From: Rhodopseudomonas sp. P2A-2r | GTDB taxonomy: Bacteria > Pseudomonadota > Alphaproteobacteria > Rhizobiales > Xanthobacteraceae | Reading direction: 5' to 3' | Length of the DNA: 64,000 bases | Assembly (NCBI RefSeq): GCF_026015985.1 | Contig: NZ_CP110389.1 | Span: 5,116,001-5,180,000, forward strand | Shown: piece by piece, positions 1-11,100 of the stretch | Layout of the letters: every line of letters starts with the position of its first letter | How positions within the stretch are numbered: the first letter of the stretch is position 1 | Notes under the pieces: model-generated | What the model saw: the letters and a program-made list of their open reading frames with translations, nothing else | What the model was told of the DNA's origin: nothing | Databases searched by the model: none | Position numbers and translations under genes: made by a program

Positions 1-1
1 G

Positions 2-2935
2 AATGACAATGGCTTTACCGTCACGCGCGACACTGTGACGACTTTCTCCGCCGCGCAGCTCCTTGCGAACGATACCGATCCGAATGGCGATATCCTGACG
101 ATCACCGGCGTCGGCTCGGCCTCGGGCGGAACGGTCAGTTTCGACAGCCAGACCAACATCATCACCTTCACGCCTAACGCCGGCTATACCGGTTCGGCCA
201 TGTTCGGCTATGCCATTTCCGACGGTCGGGGCGGCACAGGCTCGGCGATCGTCAACATGTCCGTCGCTGCGCCGTCGAACAACGCCACGCTGTTCAGCGC
301 ATCCGACACGCCGGCGACGCTCGGCGATACCGACACGTCCCAGGTCAATCTCGGCGTCCGGGTTATGTCGTCGTCATCGGGCTTCATCACCGGGATCAAG
401 TATTATAAAGGCGTCAACGACACCGGCACTCATACAGGCTCCCTCTGGAGCATCAACGGCACCCTGCTCGCCACCGCGACATTCACGAACGAAACCGCGA
501 GCGGCTGGCAGACGGTGACGTTTTCCAGTCCCGTGGAGATCACGGCGCAGACGACCTATGTCGCTAGCTTCCACAGCAATGGTCACTATGTGTCCACCAG
601 TAACTACTTCACGTCCGATCATGTCAGCGGCGTGTTGACGGCAACCGGCGGCGCGAACGGTGTCTATGCCTATGGCAACGACAATCTGTTCCCCACCAGC
701 ACCTATGGCTCGACGAATTACTGGGTCGACGTCATCCTGAATTCGGGGTCGACTACAACGACGAACCATACACCTGTTGCGACGAACGACAGCGGCTTCA
801 CCACGCCGCAGGGCACGCAGCTTACCATCGCTGCCGTCAACCTGCTCGCTAATGATACCGACGCCGATGGCGACACCCTGACGATCACTGGCGCGGGCCT
901 CGGCGTCAACGGCACGGCAGCCTGGATCTCGAACACGAATTCGGTCACGTTCACGCCGACACCAGGCTATGCTGGCCCCGCCTCCTTCACCTATGCCGTC
1001 TCGGATGGTCAAGGCGGCGTGGCGAACGGCACCGTGAATCTTACTGTCACCGCTTCGTCCAACAATCCCCCGGTTGCAACCAACGACAACGGCTTCAGCA
1101 CGGTCCGGGACACAGTCGTGAGCATCGCCGCTTCCGCGTTGCTTGCGAACGACACCGACCTCGATGGCGACACGGTGACCATTGCCAGCGTCAGCGGTGG
1201 CGTTCATGGCACTGCAAGCTTTGATGCGCAGACCAACACCGTGACCTTCGCGCCCACAGCAGGATATACCGGTCTTGCGTCATTCATCTACACCATTTCC
1301 GACGGAAATGGCGGCATCGCAAGCGGTACGGTCAGCCTCAACATCACGGCGCCTCCGAACCATGCCCCGGTGGCAAACACTGACAACGGTTTCGCTACCG
1401 TTCAGGACGGTGCCCTCAACATCCAGGCAGCCAGCCTCCTGGCCAATGACACCGATGCGGATGGTGATGCGCTGACGATTACCGGCATCGTGTCCGGGAG
1501 CGGGACGAATGGTATCGCGACCTTCAATGCCCTAACTAACTCGATCACCTTTGTTCCGACCGCGGGATATGTTGGCCTCGCAAGCTTCAGCTACAGCGTG
1601 TCCGACGGAAATGGCGGCTCGGCGACCGCGAGTGTGAGCTTGAACGTCATTCCGCCCGCAACCGGCGTGAGCCTGTTCTCCAGTTCGGATACGCCCGCAA
1701 ACCTGTCCGATCCGGATTCGGTTCAGGTCAATCTGGGCATGCAATTCGTGACGTCACAGTCCGGCACCATCACGGGAATTCGATACTACAAGGGTGCTGG
1801 CGATACCGGAACGCATACCGGTTCGCTATGGACGAGCACTGGCACGCTGCTGGCGACCGCCACCTTCACCAACGAAACGTCCAGTGGCTGGCAGACAGTC
1901 ACATTCAGCAGTCCAGTCACGGTGACGGCTGGCACCACCTACTTGGCCAGCTATCACAGCAACGGGCATTACGCATCGACCAGCGGTTACTTCGCCGCTG
2001 CGCATACCACCGGTCCTCTGACAGCGCCGGCTTCCGGAAATGGCCTCTACTCCTATGGCAACGGTAACCTGTTTCCGACCTCCACTTACGGCGCAACGAA
2101 TTACTGGGTCGACGTCCTGTTCAGCGCCGCGAGCGGTGGCGCCAACCAGTCGCCCATCGCGATCAATGACGGCGGATTTACGATTGCAAAGAATGCGACT
2201 CTCTCCATCAATGCTTCCGCATTGCTTGCGAACGATAGCGATCCGAACAATGACAGCCTCGCGATTACGGGCATCAGCGACGTGGTGAACGGCTCGGCGG
2301 CTTTCGATGCGCAGACCCACATCATCACTTTCGTTCCCACCACGGGATATGTGGGAGCGGCCGGCTTCAGCTATACGATCTCGGACGGCCAGGGCGGCAC
2401 CGCTGGCGCTGGCGTGACGTTGAACGTCACCGATCCGTCGACCACCGTGAGCCTATTCAGCGCCAACTCGGCACCCAGCATAGTCTCCGTCAACGATCCT
2501 AACCCGGTCGAGCTCGGACTGAAATTCCAGGCATCGACGAACGGGGACATCACCGGCATCCGCTTCTACAAAAGCGAGCTCAATACCGGCACTCACATGG
2601 CCGATCTTTGGACCGCCACCGGCACGCTGCTCGCCACAGCGACATTTACCAACGAAACCGCGAGCGGCTGGCAACAGGTGGATTTCGCAACGCCAGTGTC
2701 GATTGCGCCGGGCTCCACATACATCGCGTCGTATCATACGTCCGGCAATTACTCTGCTGATCCGGGACTTTTCGCCAACTCGGTCGCTAATGGACCCCTT
2801 ACCGCTCCTTCGACGTCGTTAATCGGCGGCAACGGCGTATATGCATACGGGACCAATTCGCTCTTCCCGTCCAACACCTACAATTCCACGAGTTACGGTG
2901 TGGACGTGCTGTTCCGGCCCCAATTGGCGGCCTAA
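2..2935 (+). CDS. DUF4082 / cadherin-like (tandem-95) secreted repeat protein, 5' end outside window
   Basis: The reading frame is open from base 2, so the start lies upstream of the window; the GTG at 35 is internal. The visible part alternates two modules. Cadherin-like 'tandem-95' repeats carry the hallmark LLANDTD(x)DGD and GYxGxASFxYxxSDGxGG motifs (first one partial, then roughly residues 250-340, 345-440, 442-540 and 704-793). Three DUF4082 domains (about 84-240, 546-700 and 795-966) each carry a GxITGIxxYKGxxDTGTHxGSLW-like motif, a TFTNETxSGWQ motif and a YxASYHSNGHY motif. The protein ends on a DUF4082 domain (DVLFRPQLAA) with no RTX nonapeptides. A similar C-terminus is seen in the DUF4082 protein encoded at 43490-46023. 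It is probably an extracellular matrix or adhesin protein exported by one of the two type I systems here; that role is inference. Confidence 0.85.
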   Translation, partial: NDNGFTVTRDTVTTFSAAQLLANDTDPNGDILTITGVGSASGGTVSFDSQTNIITFTPNAGYTGSAMFGYAISDGRGGTGSAIVNMSVAAPSNNATLFSASDTPATLGDTDTSQVNLGVRVMSSSSGFITGIKYYKGVNDTGTHTGSLWSINGTLLATATFTNETASGWQTVTFSSPVEITAQTTYVASFHSNGHYVSTSNYFTSDHVSGVLTATGGANGVYAYGNDNLFPTSTYGSTNYWVDVILNSGSTTTTNHTPVATNDSGFTTPQGTQLTIAAVNLLANDTDADGDTLTITGAGLGVNGTAAWISNTNSVTFTPTPGYAGPASFTYAVSDGQGGVANGTVNLTVTASSNNPPVATNDNGFSTVRDTVVSIAASALLANDTDLDGDTVTIASVSGGVHGTASFDAQTNTVTFAPTAGYTGLASFIYTISDGNGGIASGTVSLNITAPPNHAPVANTDNGFATVQDGALNIQAASLLANDTDADGDALTITGIVSGSGTNGIATFNALTNSITFVPTAGYVGLASFSYSVSDGNGGSATASVSLNVIPPATGVSLFSSSDTPANLSDPDSVQVNLGMQFVTSQSGTITGIRYYKGAGDTGTHTGSLWTSTGTLLATATFTNETSSGWQTVTFSSPVTVTAGTTYLASYHSNGHYASTSGYFAAAHTTGPLTAPASGNGLYSYGNGNLFPTSTYGATNYWVDVLFSAASGGANQSPIAINDGGFTIAKNATLSINASALLANDSDPNNDSLAITGISDVVNGSAAFDAQTHIITFVPTTGYVGAAGFSYTISDGQGGTAGAGVTLNVTDPSTTVSLFSANSAPSIVSVNDPNPVELGLKFQASTNGDITGIRFYKSELNTGTHMADLWTATGTLLATATFTNETASGWQQVDFATPVSIAPGSTYIASYHTSGNYSADPGLFANSVANGPLTAPSTSLIGGNGVYAYGTNSLFPSNTYNSTSYGVDVLFRPQLAA

Positions 2936-3038
2936 AGCGATCCAGTTGGGAGATGTCGGCTGCAGATGTCGGAGGTCTGCGAACTAAGCGGCGATCTCAG
3001 GCGCGATCGGATACAGCAAGGTCGCGGCAGGCGAAATG

Positions 3039-3670
3039 CTAGGGCGCCGGCGCAAGCGCCAGCGCGATTTTGTCGAGCACTTTTTCATCCTCGCGATCCT
3101 GATTCAGTGCAGGTCGGAACGACGCTGGGGCCGGATCTGGAGGGGCGAATGCGCGCGCGTCGATCTCTATGGACGATGCCAAACCGCTTCCCGCGTCGGC
3201 ATCATCGCCGTGAGAGGCTAGTTGAACCGCATGACGGTGCAGGCTGCCGAGTACCAGGGCAAGCTCGTGGATGCGCTGCGTCGTCTCGCCATCGCGCCCG
3301 TTCAGATACGCATGGGATTGGACTTCCGCAGCCCGATCACTCAAGGGATGGCGATCGTCCATCCCCGCCATGGATATCGCTTCCGGGGCTGGAGCCGGCG
3401 CTGGCCGCTGCTGCAAACGGCTCGCGCTAGAGGGGCTGGCTGGCTTGCACGAAAGACCTTGCCCGCCTCTAGTTCAACCAGGCGCGACGCCAGTTCATCG
3501 GACAGCCGCTCCAGCCGGCCGAGCATTGCAAGTGCGGTCAGCGCATCGGACTGCTGCACGCGCCGCGCATAATTGGCAAGAAACGCGCGGCCCCGCGCTG
3601 TTTCCTTCACGGCGGCTTCGATCGCAAGGAACCCCTGATGCTGCGCGTCAGATGCTGTCGACATTGTCAT
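3039..3670 (-). CDS. small hypothetical protein, frameshifted
   Basis: I do not recognise a function. The N-terminal part (3670 down to about 3430) reads FLAIEAAVKETARGRAFLAN then YARR, a pattern I associate with small alphaproteobacterial proteins of unknown role. A second frame (3416-3039) continues with IHELALVLGSLHRHAVQLA and ends in VLDKIALALAPAP. Neither half is complete alone, and the switch between about 3390 and 3432 is what one missing base would produce, so I treat them as one gene of about 210 residues. No catalytic motif or membrane segment is visible. It is transcribed away from the phosphatase gene, across an AT-rich spacer at 3671-3887. Confidence 0.45.
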
Positions 3671-3887
3671 ACCAGTACCAAGTGACCAAGTTGCGACGCA
3701 CCGAGTATGGCCATTAACCCTTAACCGAAATTTAAATGGCGCATTCGCACCAAGGACGCCACCTATTCAGGCTCATCATTTAAATTCTTGAGCTCGGCTT
3801 ATTTGATATTATATTGACATATGATCCGTTAGATTTGATTTGTTGCCGATATCGGGCTGAACGCCCCCATGCCGACAGGAACCGACT

Positions 3888-4757
3888 GTGTGGAAACGTT
3901 CCCGCGAAACGAAAATTTCGAGGAAAGCAAGCCTGCCGGACGGTATTCGCGTCTACGCGATCGGCGACATCCACGGGCGCACCGACCTTCTCACACTTCA
4001 ACTCGCGCAGATCGAAGCCGATGCTTCGCTTTATCTGTGCGCTCGTTCGATCATCGTCTTCCTCGGTGACTATATCGACCGCGGACCGGACTCCGGGGGA
4101 CAATCGATCTGCTACTGGCCTGTGCGCGGTTGCGAGAAGTCGTGTTCCTGAAGGGTAATCACGAGACCTTCATCCGGCGCTTCCTCGACGTGCCTGAGTC
4201 TTTGAGCGACTGGCGATCTCTGGGCGGTCTCGAGACGCTGGTATCATACGGGCTGAGACCTTCCCTTAGTCAGCGCAGTGGCGACCATAAGCGACTGTCG
4301 CAGGAACTGCTGGCTGCATTACCACCGCAGCATCTCTCTTTCTTCGATTCGCTGCCCCTGTCCTTCACCTGTGGCGATTTCTTTTTCGTCCATGCGGGAA
4401 TTCGTCCGGAAATCGCATTGCGCAAGCAGACCGAGGACGACCTGCTTTGGATTCTGCGAAGACTTCCTGCATCACGGCTCGCCGTTCGAGAAATTCGTCG
4501 TCCATGGACATACGCCGGTCAACGAACCCGACGTCCGGTCAAATCGGGTGAACATCGATACCGGAGCCTTCGCCACGGGACGTTTGAGCTGCGTCATGAT
4601 CGAAGGGCCGGATATCGTGCCGCTAGTCGATATCCGCGACTGGACTGCAGGCAGCAGAACGCGAGTCAAGGACGTGCAAGCAAAGCATGACGACGGTATC
4701 GAAGCGATGCCTTGGAGGCACCGTAGCCCGCAGGCTCCGCAAGGAGCCATGCGCTAG
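3888..4757 (+). CDS. PPP-family serine/threonine protein phosphatase (metallophosphoesterase), two frameshifts
   Basis: All PPP-family metal-binding motifs are present but spread over three reading stretches: GDIHGR and GDYIDRGPDS (3888 to about 4095), GNHE and HAGIRPE (about 4104-4450), and VVHGHTPV (about 4455-4757). One added base in the CCGGGGG run at 4092-4099 restores a continuous DRGPDSRG-IDLLLA sequence. Removing one base near 4453-4456 restores LLWIRED followed by FLHHGSPF. The product would be a cytosolic bimetallic phosphoesterase of about 290 residues. Such phosphatases occur beside EPS genes and may act on phosphoproteins, but the substrate here is unknown. The start is taken as GTG at 3888. 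It converges on the HlyD-type adaptor gene. Confidence 0.75.
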
Positions 4758-4817
4758 GGAACGATGCGTCACCTCTAGCTACGGCTGCGGTCGGGGGCCG
4801 GAGGCGCCGCCCCAGCA

Positions 4818-6131
4818 TCATCGTTCCTTGAGCGCGCGCTCGGCCTGCTCCTTGAGCGGTTTGATCAGATAGGCGAACGCAGTCCGGCCGGGCGTCTGGA
4901 TGAAGACGTCGACCGGCATGCCCGGCACCAGCTTGGCCTCTCCCAACCGTGCGACCTGATCGGGTTTGAGCGAGACGCGCGCAGTATAGTAGCTCGTGCC
5001 GGTGCGCTGATCCTGAGTGAGATCCGCCGAAACCAGGACGACATCGCCTTCGATCTCCGGCGTGGTCCTCTGATTGAGGGCGGCAAAACGCAGGAACGCC
5101 GATTGCCCGATATAGAGCTGGTCGATATCGCGCGGCGTAATCTTCACCTCGACCGCCAGCGTGTCGTTGTCGGGCACTATGAGCATGATCTGCTCGCCGG
5201 GCGAGATGACGCCACCTACCGTATGGACCGTCAACTGGTGAACACGTCCGTTCTGAGGCGCCCTAATGTCGATGCGATTCAGCTGATCCACTGCGGCGGT
5301 CCTCCGCTCGGAGAGCTCCGAGATCTTGGAGCGTGTCTCGATCAGGTCCTTGCCGACTTCGGTGCGGAGATCCTGATCGATCTGAATGGTCTGGAGTCCG
5401 ATCTCCGAGATCTTGCCCTTCGCCTGCGCGATCATTCCGGACAACTGGCTGCGTTCGCCTTCAATGCGTGCGGTATCTCGCTCGAGTGCGGTCAAGCGTG
5501 TAATCGGCACCAGACTTTTCTGCCAGAGCGTGCGAACGCCCTCAAGCTCCTGATAGACGAAGTTCACTTCCCTCTGCTTGGCCTCGAGCTGACCCGTATA
5601 ACCTGAAATTTCGTTCTGGAGCTGGGAGCTGCGTTCCTTGAGCTGGGCCTTCTGTCCGCTACGCGCCAGCCGCCGCAGATCGAACAGGCTCCGCTCGGCA
5701 GCGATCGCGCGCGCTGCCTCAGATGCCGGATCCTTTGCGCGTTCGACGAGCACACCCGGGAAAATGATCTGGTCTGCGCCATCGCGCTCCGCTTCCAGAC
5801 GGGCCTGCCGCGCCTGCAATTCATCGAAGTTCTTGATGATGATAGTCGCATTGGCAAGGGTCTGGGTCTCGTCGAGGCGCACTAGGATATCGCCGGCCTT
5901 GACCCGGCCGCCTTCCTTTACACGCAATTCGCTGACGATGCCGCCCGTCGGATGTTGGACCTTCTTCACGCTCGAATCGACGACGATCACGCCCTGCGCG
6001 ACGACCGCACCCGACAGCTCGGTGGTAGAGGCCCATCCGCCGATCCCGAAGGTGACCAGGACGACCAAGATCGCGCCGCCGATGATGTAACGCTGGATCG
6101 AATGCAGCGCCGGAGTACCCGCATTAGTCAT
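4818..6131 (-). CDS. prtE: type I secretion membrane fusion protein, HlyD/PrtE family
   Basis: This 437-residue protein has the architecture of a type I secretion periplasmic adaptor. A short cytosolic N-terminus is followed by one membrane segment (about residues 14-32), a biotinyl-lipoyl-like half-motif (VQHPTGGIVSELRVKEGGRV then KAGDILVRLDE), a long coiled-coil region (about 90-290) and a C-terminal barrel region (IRAPQNGRVHQLTVHTVGGV, about 300-430). It would link the inner-membrane ABC transporter to an outer-membrane TolC-type channel; no tolC gene is in the window. It starts 19 bases after the stop of the PrtD-type gene and belongs to the same operon as the transporter and the 1036-aa substrate. 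Confidence 0.9.
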   Translation of the reverse strand: MTNAGTPALHSIQRYIIGGAILVVLVTFGIGGWASTTELSGAVVAQGVIVVDSSVKKVQHPTGGIVSELRVKEGGRVKAGDILVRLDETQTLANATIIIKNFDELQARQARLEAERDGADQIIFPGVLVERAKDPASEAARAIAAERSLFDLRRLARSGQKAQLKERSSQLQNEISGYTGQLEAKQREVNFVYQELEGVRTLWQKSLVPITRLTALERDTARIEGERSQLSGMIAQAKGKISEIGLQTIQIDQDLRTEVGKDLIETRSKISELSERRTAAVDQLNRIDIRAPQNGRVHQLTVHTVGGVISPGEQIMLIVPDNDTLAVEVKITPRDIDQLYIGQSAFLRFAALNQRTTPEIEGDVVLVSADLTQDQRTGTSYYTARVSLKPDQVARLGEAKLVPGMPVDVFIQTPGRTAFAYLIKPLKEQAERALKER

Positions 6132-6150
6132 CCGCGATCTCCCACCACCT

Positions 6151-8069
6151 TCAACGGAGGTGCCCCCGAAGTACCTTCGTCAGCACGTCATCCTTGCTGC
6201 CAAAGGACTGCACTTTGCCCCCTGCAATCACCAGAACGTGGTCGACGCCATCCAGCGCCTTCGGCCGATGCGCAATCACCACGACGATGCCGTTGCGACG
6301 ACGCACGTTCAGGATGGCCTCGGTCAATGCGGCTTCGCCATCGGCGTCCAGATTGGACGTCGGCTCATCTAGAACGACGAGGAACGGGTCGCCGTAGAAC
6401 GCGCGCGCGAGCCCGATGCGCTGTCGCTGGCCAGCCGAGAGCGCCATACCGTTCTCCCCGATCTTCGTGCCATAGCCCTCAGGGAATGAAAGGATCAGCT
6501 CATGCGCGCCTGCGGCGCGCGCTGCGGCGAGGACGGCCTTGGGATTGGCATTGGGATCGAAGCGCGCGATATTGACGGCGATACTGCCGTCGAACAGCTC
6601 CACATCCTGCGGCAGATAACCGATATGCTTGCCCAGCGCTTCCGAGGACCACTGCCCCAGGGCGGCATTGTCCAAGGTGATCTTGCCCCGCATCTGCGGC
6701 CACACGCCGACGAGCGCTCGTGCCAGTGACGACTTGCCGGATCCGCTCGGGCCGATGATGCCGAGGCCCTCGCCCCTTTTCAGGCTGAAAGAGACGTCGT
6801 GGAGCAGGGCCCGATCAGACGCCGGCGCGTTGACATAGACGTGTTCCATTGCAATCGCCTCGACGGGGGCCGGCAACGCCAGCGGCTCCTCCTCCTTCGG
6901 CAACAGCGTCAGAAGCTGTTCGAGCCGCTGTCCCGATTGCCGCGCGCTCACAAATCCCTTCCAATTGGCGATCGCTAATTCGACGGGCGCCAAAGCTCGC
7001 GATGTCAGGATCGAGCCGGCGATGATGATGCCTGCCGTCGATTCTTGATTAATGACGAGATACGCTCCGACCGCCAGAACGGCGGACTGCAAGATCGCCC
7101 TAAACGCCTTCGACGTACCGCCCAGCCCACTGGCGACGTCGCTCGCAGCTTCGTTGGCCGCAAGATATCTCTGATTAGCCTCACGCCAGCGTGCAGCAGC
7201 CAGCCGGCGCATACCCATGGCGTGAAGGGCCTCGGCATTGCGCCGCCCCTCGGTCGCCAACGAGTTGCGCACGACGGCGAACCGCGCCGAGGCCTTGGCG
7301 GGCTCCTGGGAGCGAATTTCGGTCAGTATCGTGATGGCGACAAGAACCAGAGCGCCGACCGATGCGGTCACGCCGATCCAGAAATGGAATAGGAAACAGA
7401 TCCCGAGATAAACCGGCATCCATGGCATGTCGAACAGCGCAGATGGACCGCCGCTCGCCAGGAAGCTCCGCACCTGATCGAGATCACGGACAGGCTGCAG
7501 GCCATCGCCATCCCCCGCGTCTTCAGCGGGAGACGAATAACGGCATCGAATATGCGGCCGCTGAGCATCTCGTCGAGGTGGCGCCCCATGCGCGCGCTGA
7601 TGCGGGCGCGAATGAGATCAAGCCCGCTCTGGAAAAGATAGAGCAGGATCGCGAGCGCGAGCAGGGCGATCAGCGTCGGCACGCTCCGGCTGGGCAGGAC
7701 ACGATCATAGACCTGCAGCATGAAAAACGAGCCTGTCAGCATCAAGATATTGCTGACGCCGCTGAATATCGTCAGGGCCCAGAAAATCTGGCGGCACGAG
7801 CTCAGAAAGCCCGCGAGCTCCGACCTTGGCACGGCATAGTCGTCCCCCGGCCGGGCTTTGCCCGAGAATATTTTCAGCCGGGCCATTTCGATCACATTCA
7901 GGAATGTCTTGCGCTTCGAAGGCGGCTTGGGGATTGCCCCATTCGAAGGCATCGGCGACTTCCGATCGGCTGGCTGCTTCGCTTTCGCGTTGTTACCCGC
8001 GCCGAAAAATCGCGAGAACTCTGCAAAGCGAGGAGCCTTTCTAAATCGTGCCCGCTCCGGCGGGGGCAT
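6151..8069 (-). CDS. prtD: type I secretion permease/ATPase, PrtD family, one frameshift
   Basis: The N-terminal reading stretch (8069 to about 7515) carries the membrane segments of a PrtD-type exporter, including MLTGSFFMLQVYDRVLPSRS. The second stretch (about 7515-6151) continues with ALFDMPWMPVYLGICFLFHF and the ATPase domain: Walker A GPSGSGKSS, signature LSAGQRQRIGLARA, Walker B VVLDEPTSNLD and the switch histidine in IAHRP. The break sits in a run of five C (plus strand) at 7512-7516. A sixth base would give one continuous protein of about 639 residues. The first 75 residues, before SELAGFLSSCRQ, are longer than I expect for the family, so the true start may be internal. It would pump the protein encoded immediately upstream out of the cell. 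Confidence 0.88.
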
Positions 8070-8182
8070 CTCCCCCGCCTTCCAAAGGTGGTCATCATGG
8101 TCCCCCTCACGATAGATCGATCCAGAGCCCCTCAGATCGATGCGTCAGCTAGTCTATCGGGCAAAACGAGCGCCCAAGATAA

Positions 8183-11100
8183 TCAAGCGAAGTGGAAGTC
8201 CGACCTATCCAGCGCCCCTAGCTGCGTGTTCTTCAGCGTAAGCGTGTCGTGGCCCGACGTGATAACGACATCCTGGGCGCTTTGCGTAGCATGAGACAAA
8301 ATATCGGCGAAGTTGTCGAACATGCTCTTGCTGAATTGCACGACGTCATGCGCCGAACCGCTCGCCTGGAAATCCTTGATAGTATCGTTCCCGAAATTCG
8401 GCGTGAAAACGAATGTATCGGGATGTCCGTTGCCGGTGAAAATATCGTCGCCCGACGTCCCCTTGAGCGTATTTGCGCCGTAAGTTCCGACAATTGCACT
8501 TCCCGAAGTTGAAACCACATGTCCGGAATTATCAAGCTCCTTGGCCGAGAACGTGTGCACGTAGCTCGGTGACACTGCACCGGTACCGAAACACCAATTA
8601 CCGTCCGCATTCGCCTTCACCGTGCCTATTTCCTTGGACGCGTCGAAGATCTTGATCTGACTGTAGGCATCGGCCGTTCCCTTGATAACAAACGAGTTAT
8701 TCGACCCTTGATACACTTTGGTCAAGTCGATCCCTTCCGAGGATGCCGGAGGATCGATCACGGAGATCGCTTTCGTCGCCGATGCCGCGCTTGCATTGCC
8801 AGCGAGATCCGAGGCGATCGCCGCATATTTGTGATCGCCGTCCGACAAATGCCCCGTATCGAAGCTCCAAGTGCCGTCGCTCTTGGTATTCGCTGAACCG
8901 ACCAGCTTGCCTGCATCGTAGAGCTTGACGAGGCTGTTCGCCTCGGCCGTGCCCTTCAGCAGGAAGTCGTCCACCGTCGTCGAGCCGCTGAGCGCCTTGC
9001 CGTCCGACGAGAAGACTCCCAGCGTCGGCGCGTTAGGCGCATGAGTATCGATCGTGACTTTGGTCACCGACGATGCCGCGCCGGTCTGGCCTGCGCTATC
9101 GGTTGCCTTGGCGGTCAGGTTATGCGAGCCGTCGCTCACTGCGGCAGTCGTGAAGCTCCACGCGCCGCTGCCGTCGGACATGACCGTACCGAGCTTCTGC
9201 ACGCCGTCGTAGATCGTGACCTTGACGTTGCCAGCCGCGGTGCCATCCAGCTTCAGAGTATTGTCGCTGGTGATGCCATCGCCCGCTTTGCCAGTATCAT
9301 TCGAAAAGGACGCGATCTTGGGCGCCGCTGGCGGAGTTGGGGTCGGCGCGCTGACGCTGACCTTCACTGCGGCAGACGTCGCCCCGGCATTGCCGGCGAC
9401 GTCGGTCGCCTTTGCCGTCAGCGTATGCTGGCCGGCGGAAAGGCTATCGGTGGAAAAACTCCAGACGCCATCCGTGCCGGCCGTAACGTTACCGATCTTA
9501 GTAGCGCCCTCATAGATGGCGACCGAGCTCTTGGCTTCCGCCGTGCCTTTCAGGTTCACGGTCGTCCCGCTGGCAATGGACGTTGATTGCGCGCTGGCCG
9601 CAGTCGCCGCGCTCACCGATCCGACTGCGGCGATCGTCGGAGCGCCTGGAGCCTTGGTATCGATTGTAATCGCGACGGCCGAAGACGCGGCACTGGTCTG
9701 TCCCGAGCTGTTCGTCGCCGTCGCGGTCAATGTATGCTTCGCATCGGTCAAGACCGACGTGATATAGCTCCAGGATCCACTGGAATCTGCCTTTACACTG
9801 CCCATCTGGGTGGAACCGTCGGAGATTTTCACCGTGCTGTTAGCTGCGGCGGTCCCGGTCAGCGTGATCGTATTGTCGTTGGTGATGCCATCTCCCTTCG
9901 TACCGCTATCGTTGGAGAAGGAGGTGACCGTCGGAGCGTCCGGCTTCGGTGTCGTCGGGGTCGAAATGGTCACGGGGACAGCCGCCGAGGCGTTTCCGGT
10001 ATTGCCGGCCGCATCCATCGCCCTGGCAATGAAACTGTGGCTGCCCGTGGCAAGATTCCCCGTGGTGAAGGTCCAAGCACCGTTGCTGCCCACCGTCGCA
10101 GTGCCGATCTGCGTGGCGCCGTCGAACACCTTCACAGTGCTGTTGGCTTCCGCATTGCCGGTGAGCACTGCCACATGGGAGGAGGCGAGCGCCGCGGCCG
10201 AAGTGGACACGGCCATCGTCGGCGCGACCGGAGCGGCTGTATCTATCACCACAGTACGCGCAACCGATGAGGCGCTCGTTCCTGCGGAAGTCGTCGCGGT
10301 TGCCGAGAATTTATGGCTCCCGTCGGTCAATGCGGAACTGCTGAACGTCCAATTCCCGCTGGCGTCAGCAGTGGAGGTGCCGATTTGCTTGGTGCTGTCG
10401 AGTATCTTGATCGTGCTGTTTGGAACCGCCGTGCCGTTCAGAGTGACGGTATTGTCGTTGGTGATCCCGTCACCCTGCACTCCGCTGTCATTCGAGAACG
10501 ACGAAATGACCGGCGTACCCGGTGTTTGGCCTGTCGAGGCCGGTGGCTGGCCGTCCATTGTCAACCCGGCGACGATTGTCGCACCGTCACTCACGTTTCC
10601 GCTCATCTTCGGCTGATTGCCAAGTTGGGTAACGAGATTTAGATCACCCCAATAGCCATTGCCTACATGATTGTTGCTATACGTGACATTGGTTACGGCA
10701 CCGCCCTGATTGAGCATTTCGTTGATATAAACTGTGTAGCCGCCGCCAATCAGGAGGTTATTATCGATAAGGACGTTGTTGATCGCCCCCCAATAATTGT
10801 CCAACATGATCGCTGAGGTCTGGCCTTCCTCGTTGATCACGGTGTTGTGCTGGATAACGAGGTTCGAAAAGCCACCATCAGCCTGAATACCATCGAAATG
10901 AGAATCCGGCGTGCCTCGCATATTGTGGATGAAGTTGTCCTGGATGACCGTGTTATCGCCGCGAACGTCAATGCCATCCGCACAATCATGGATATTGTTA
11001 GCGACAAATGTCCCCTGGCCGCCAATTCCCTGCCCGCCGGATCCAAGACCGTCAATGTCGCAGTTCTTGATAACTGCGCCGGTGACACCTTCCTTGATCA

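Noticed and set aside
374..1207. Long minus-strand frame opposite the DUF4082 gene
   Set aside because: Shadow of a GC-rich repetitive coding sequence; its translation is Arg/Gly/Val-rich with no motif, whereas the plus frame has clear repeats.
35..2935. Tandem repeats in the first gene considered as a CRISPR-like or satellite array
   Set aside because: The repeats are in-frame protein domains of about 100-160 residues with varied DNA, not short identical units with spacers.
9810..10616. Plus-strand frame of 268 residues opposite the Ig-like repeats
   Set aside because: It mirrors the period of the repeats on the other strand and has no ribosome site; the minus-strand protein is certain.
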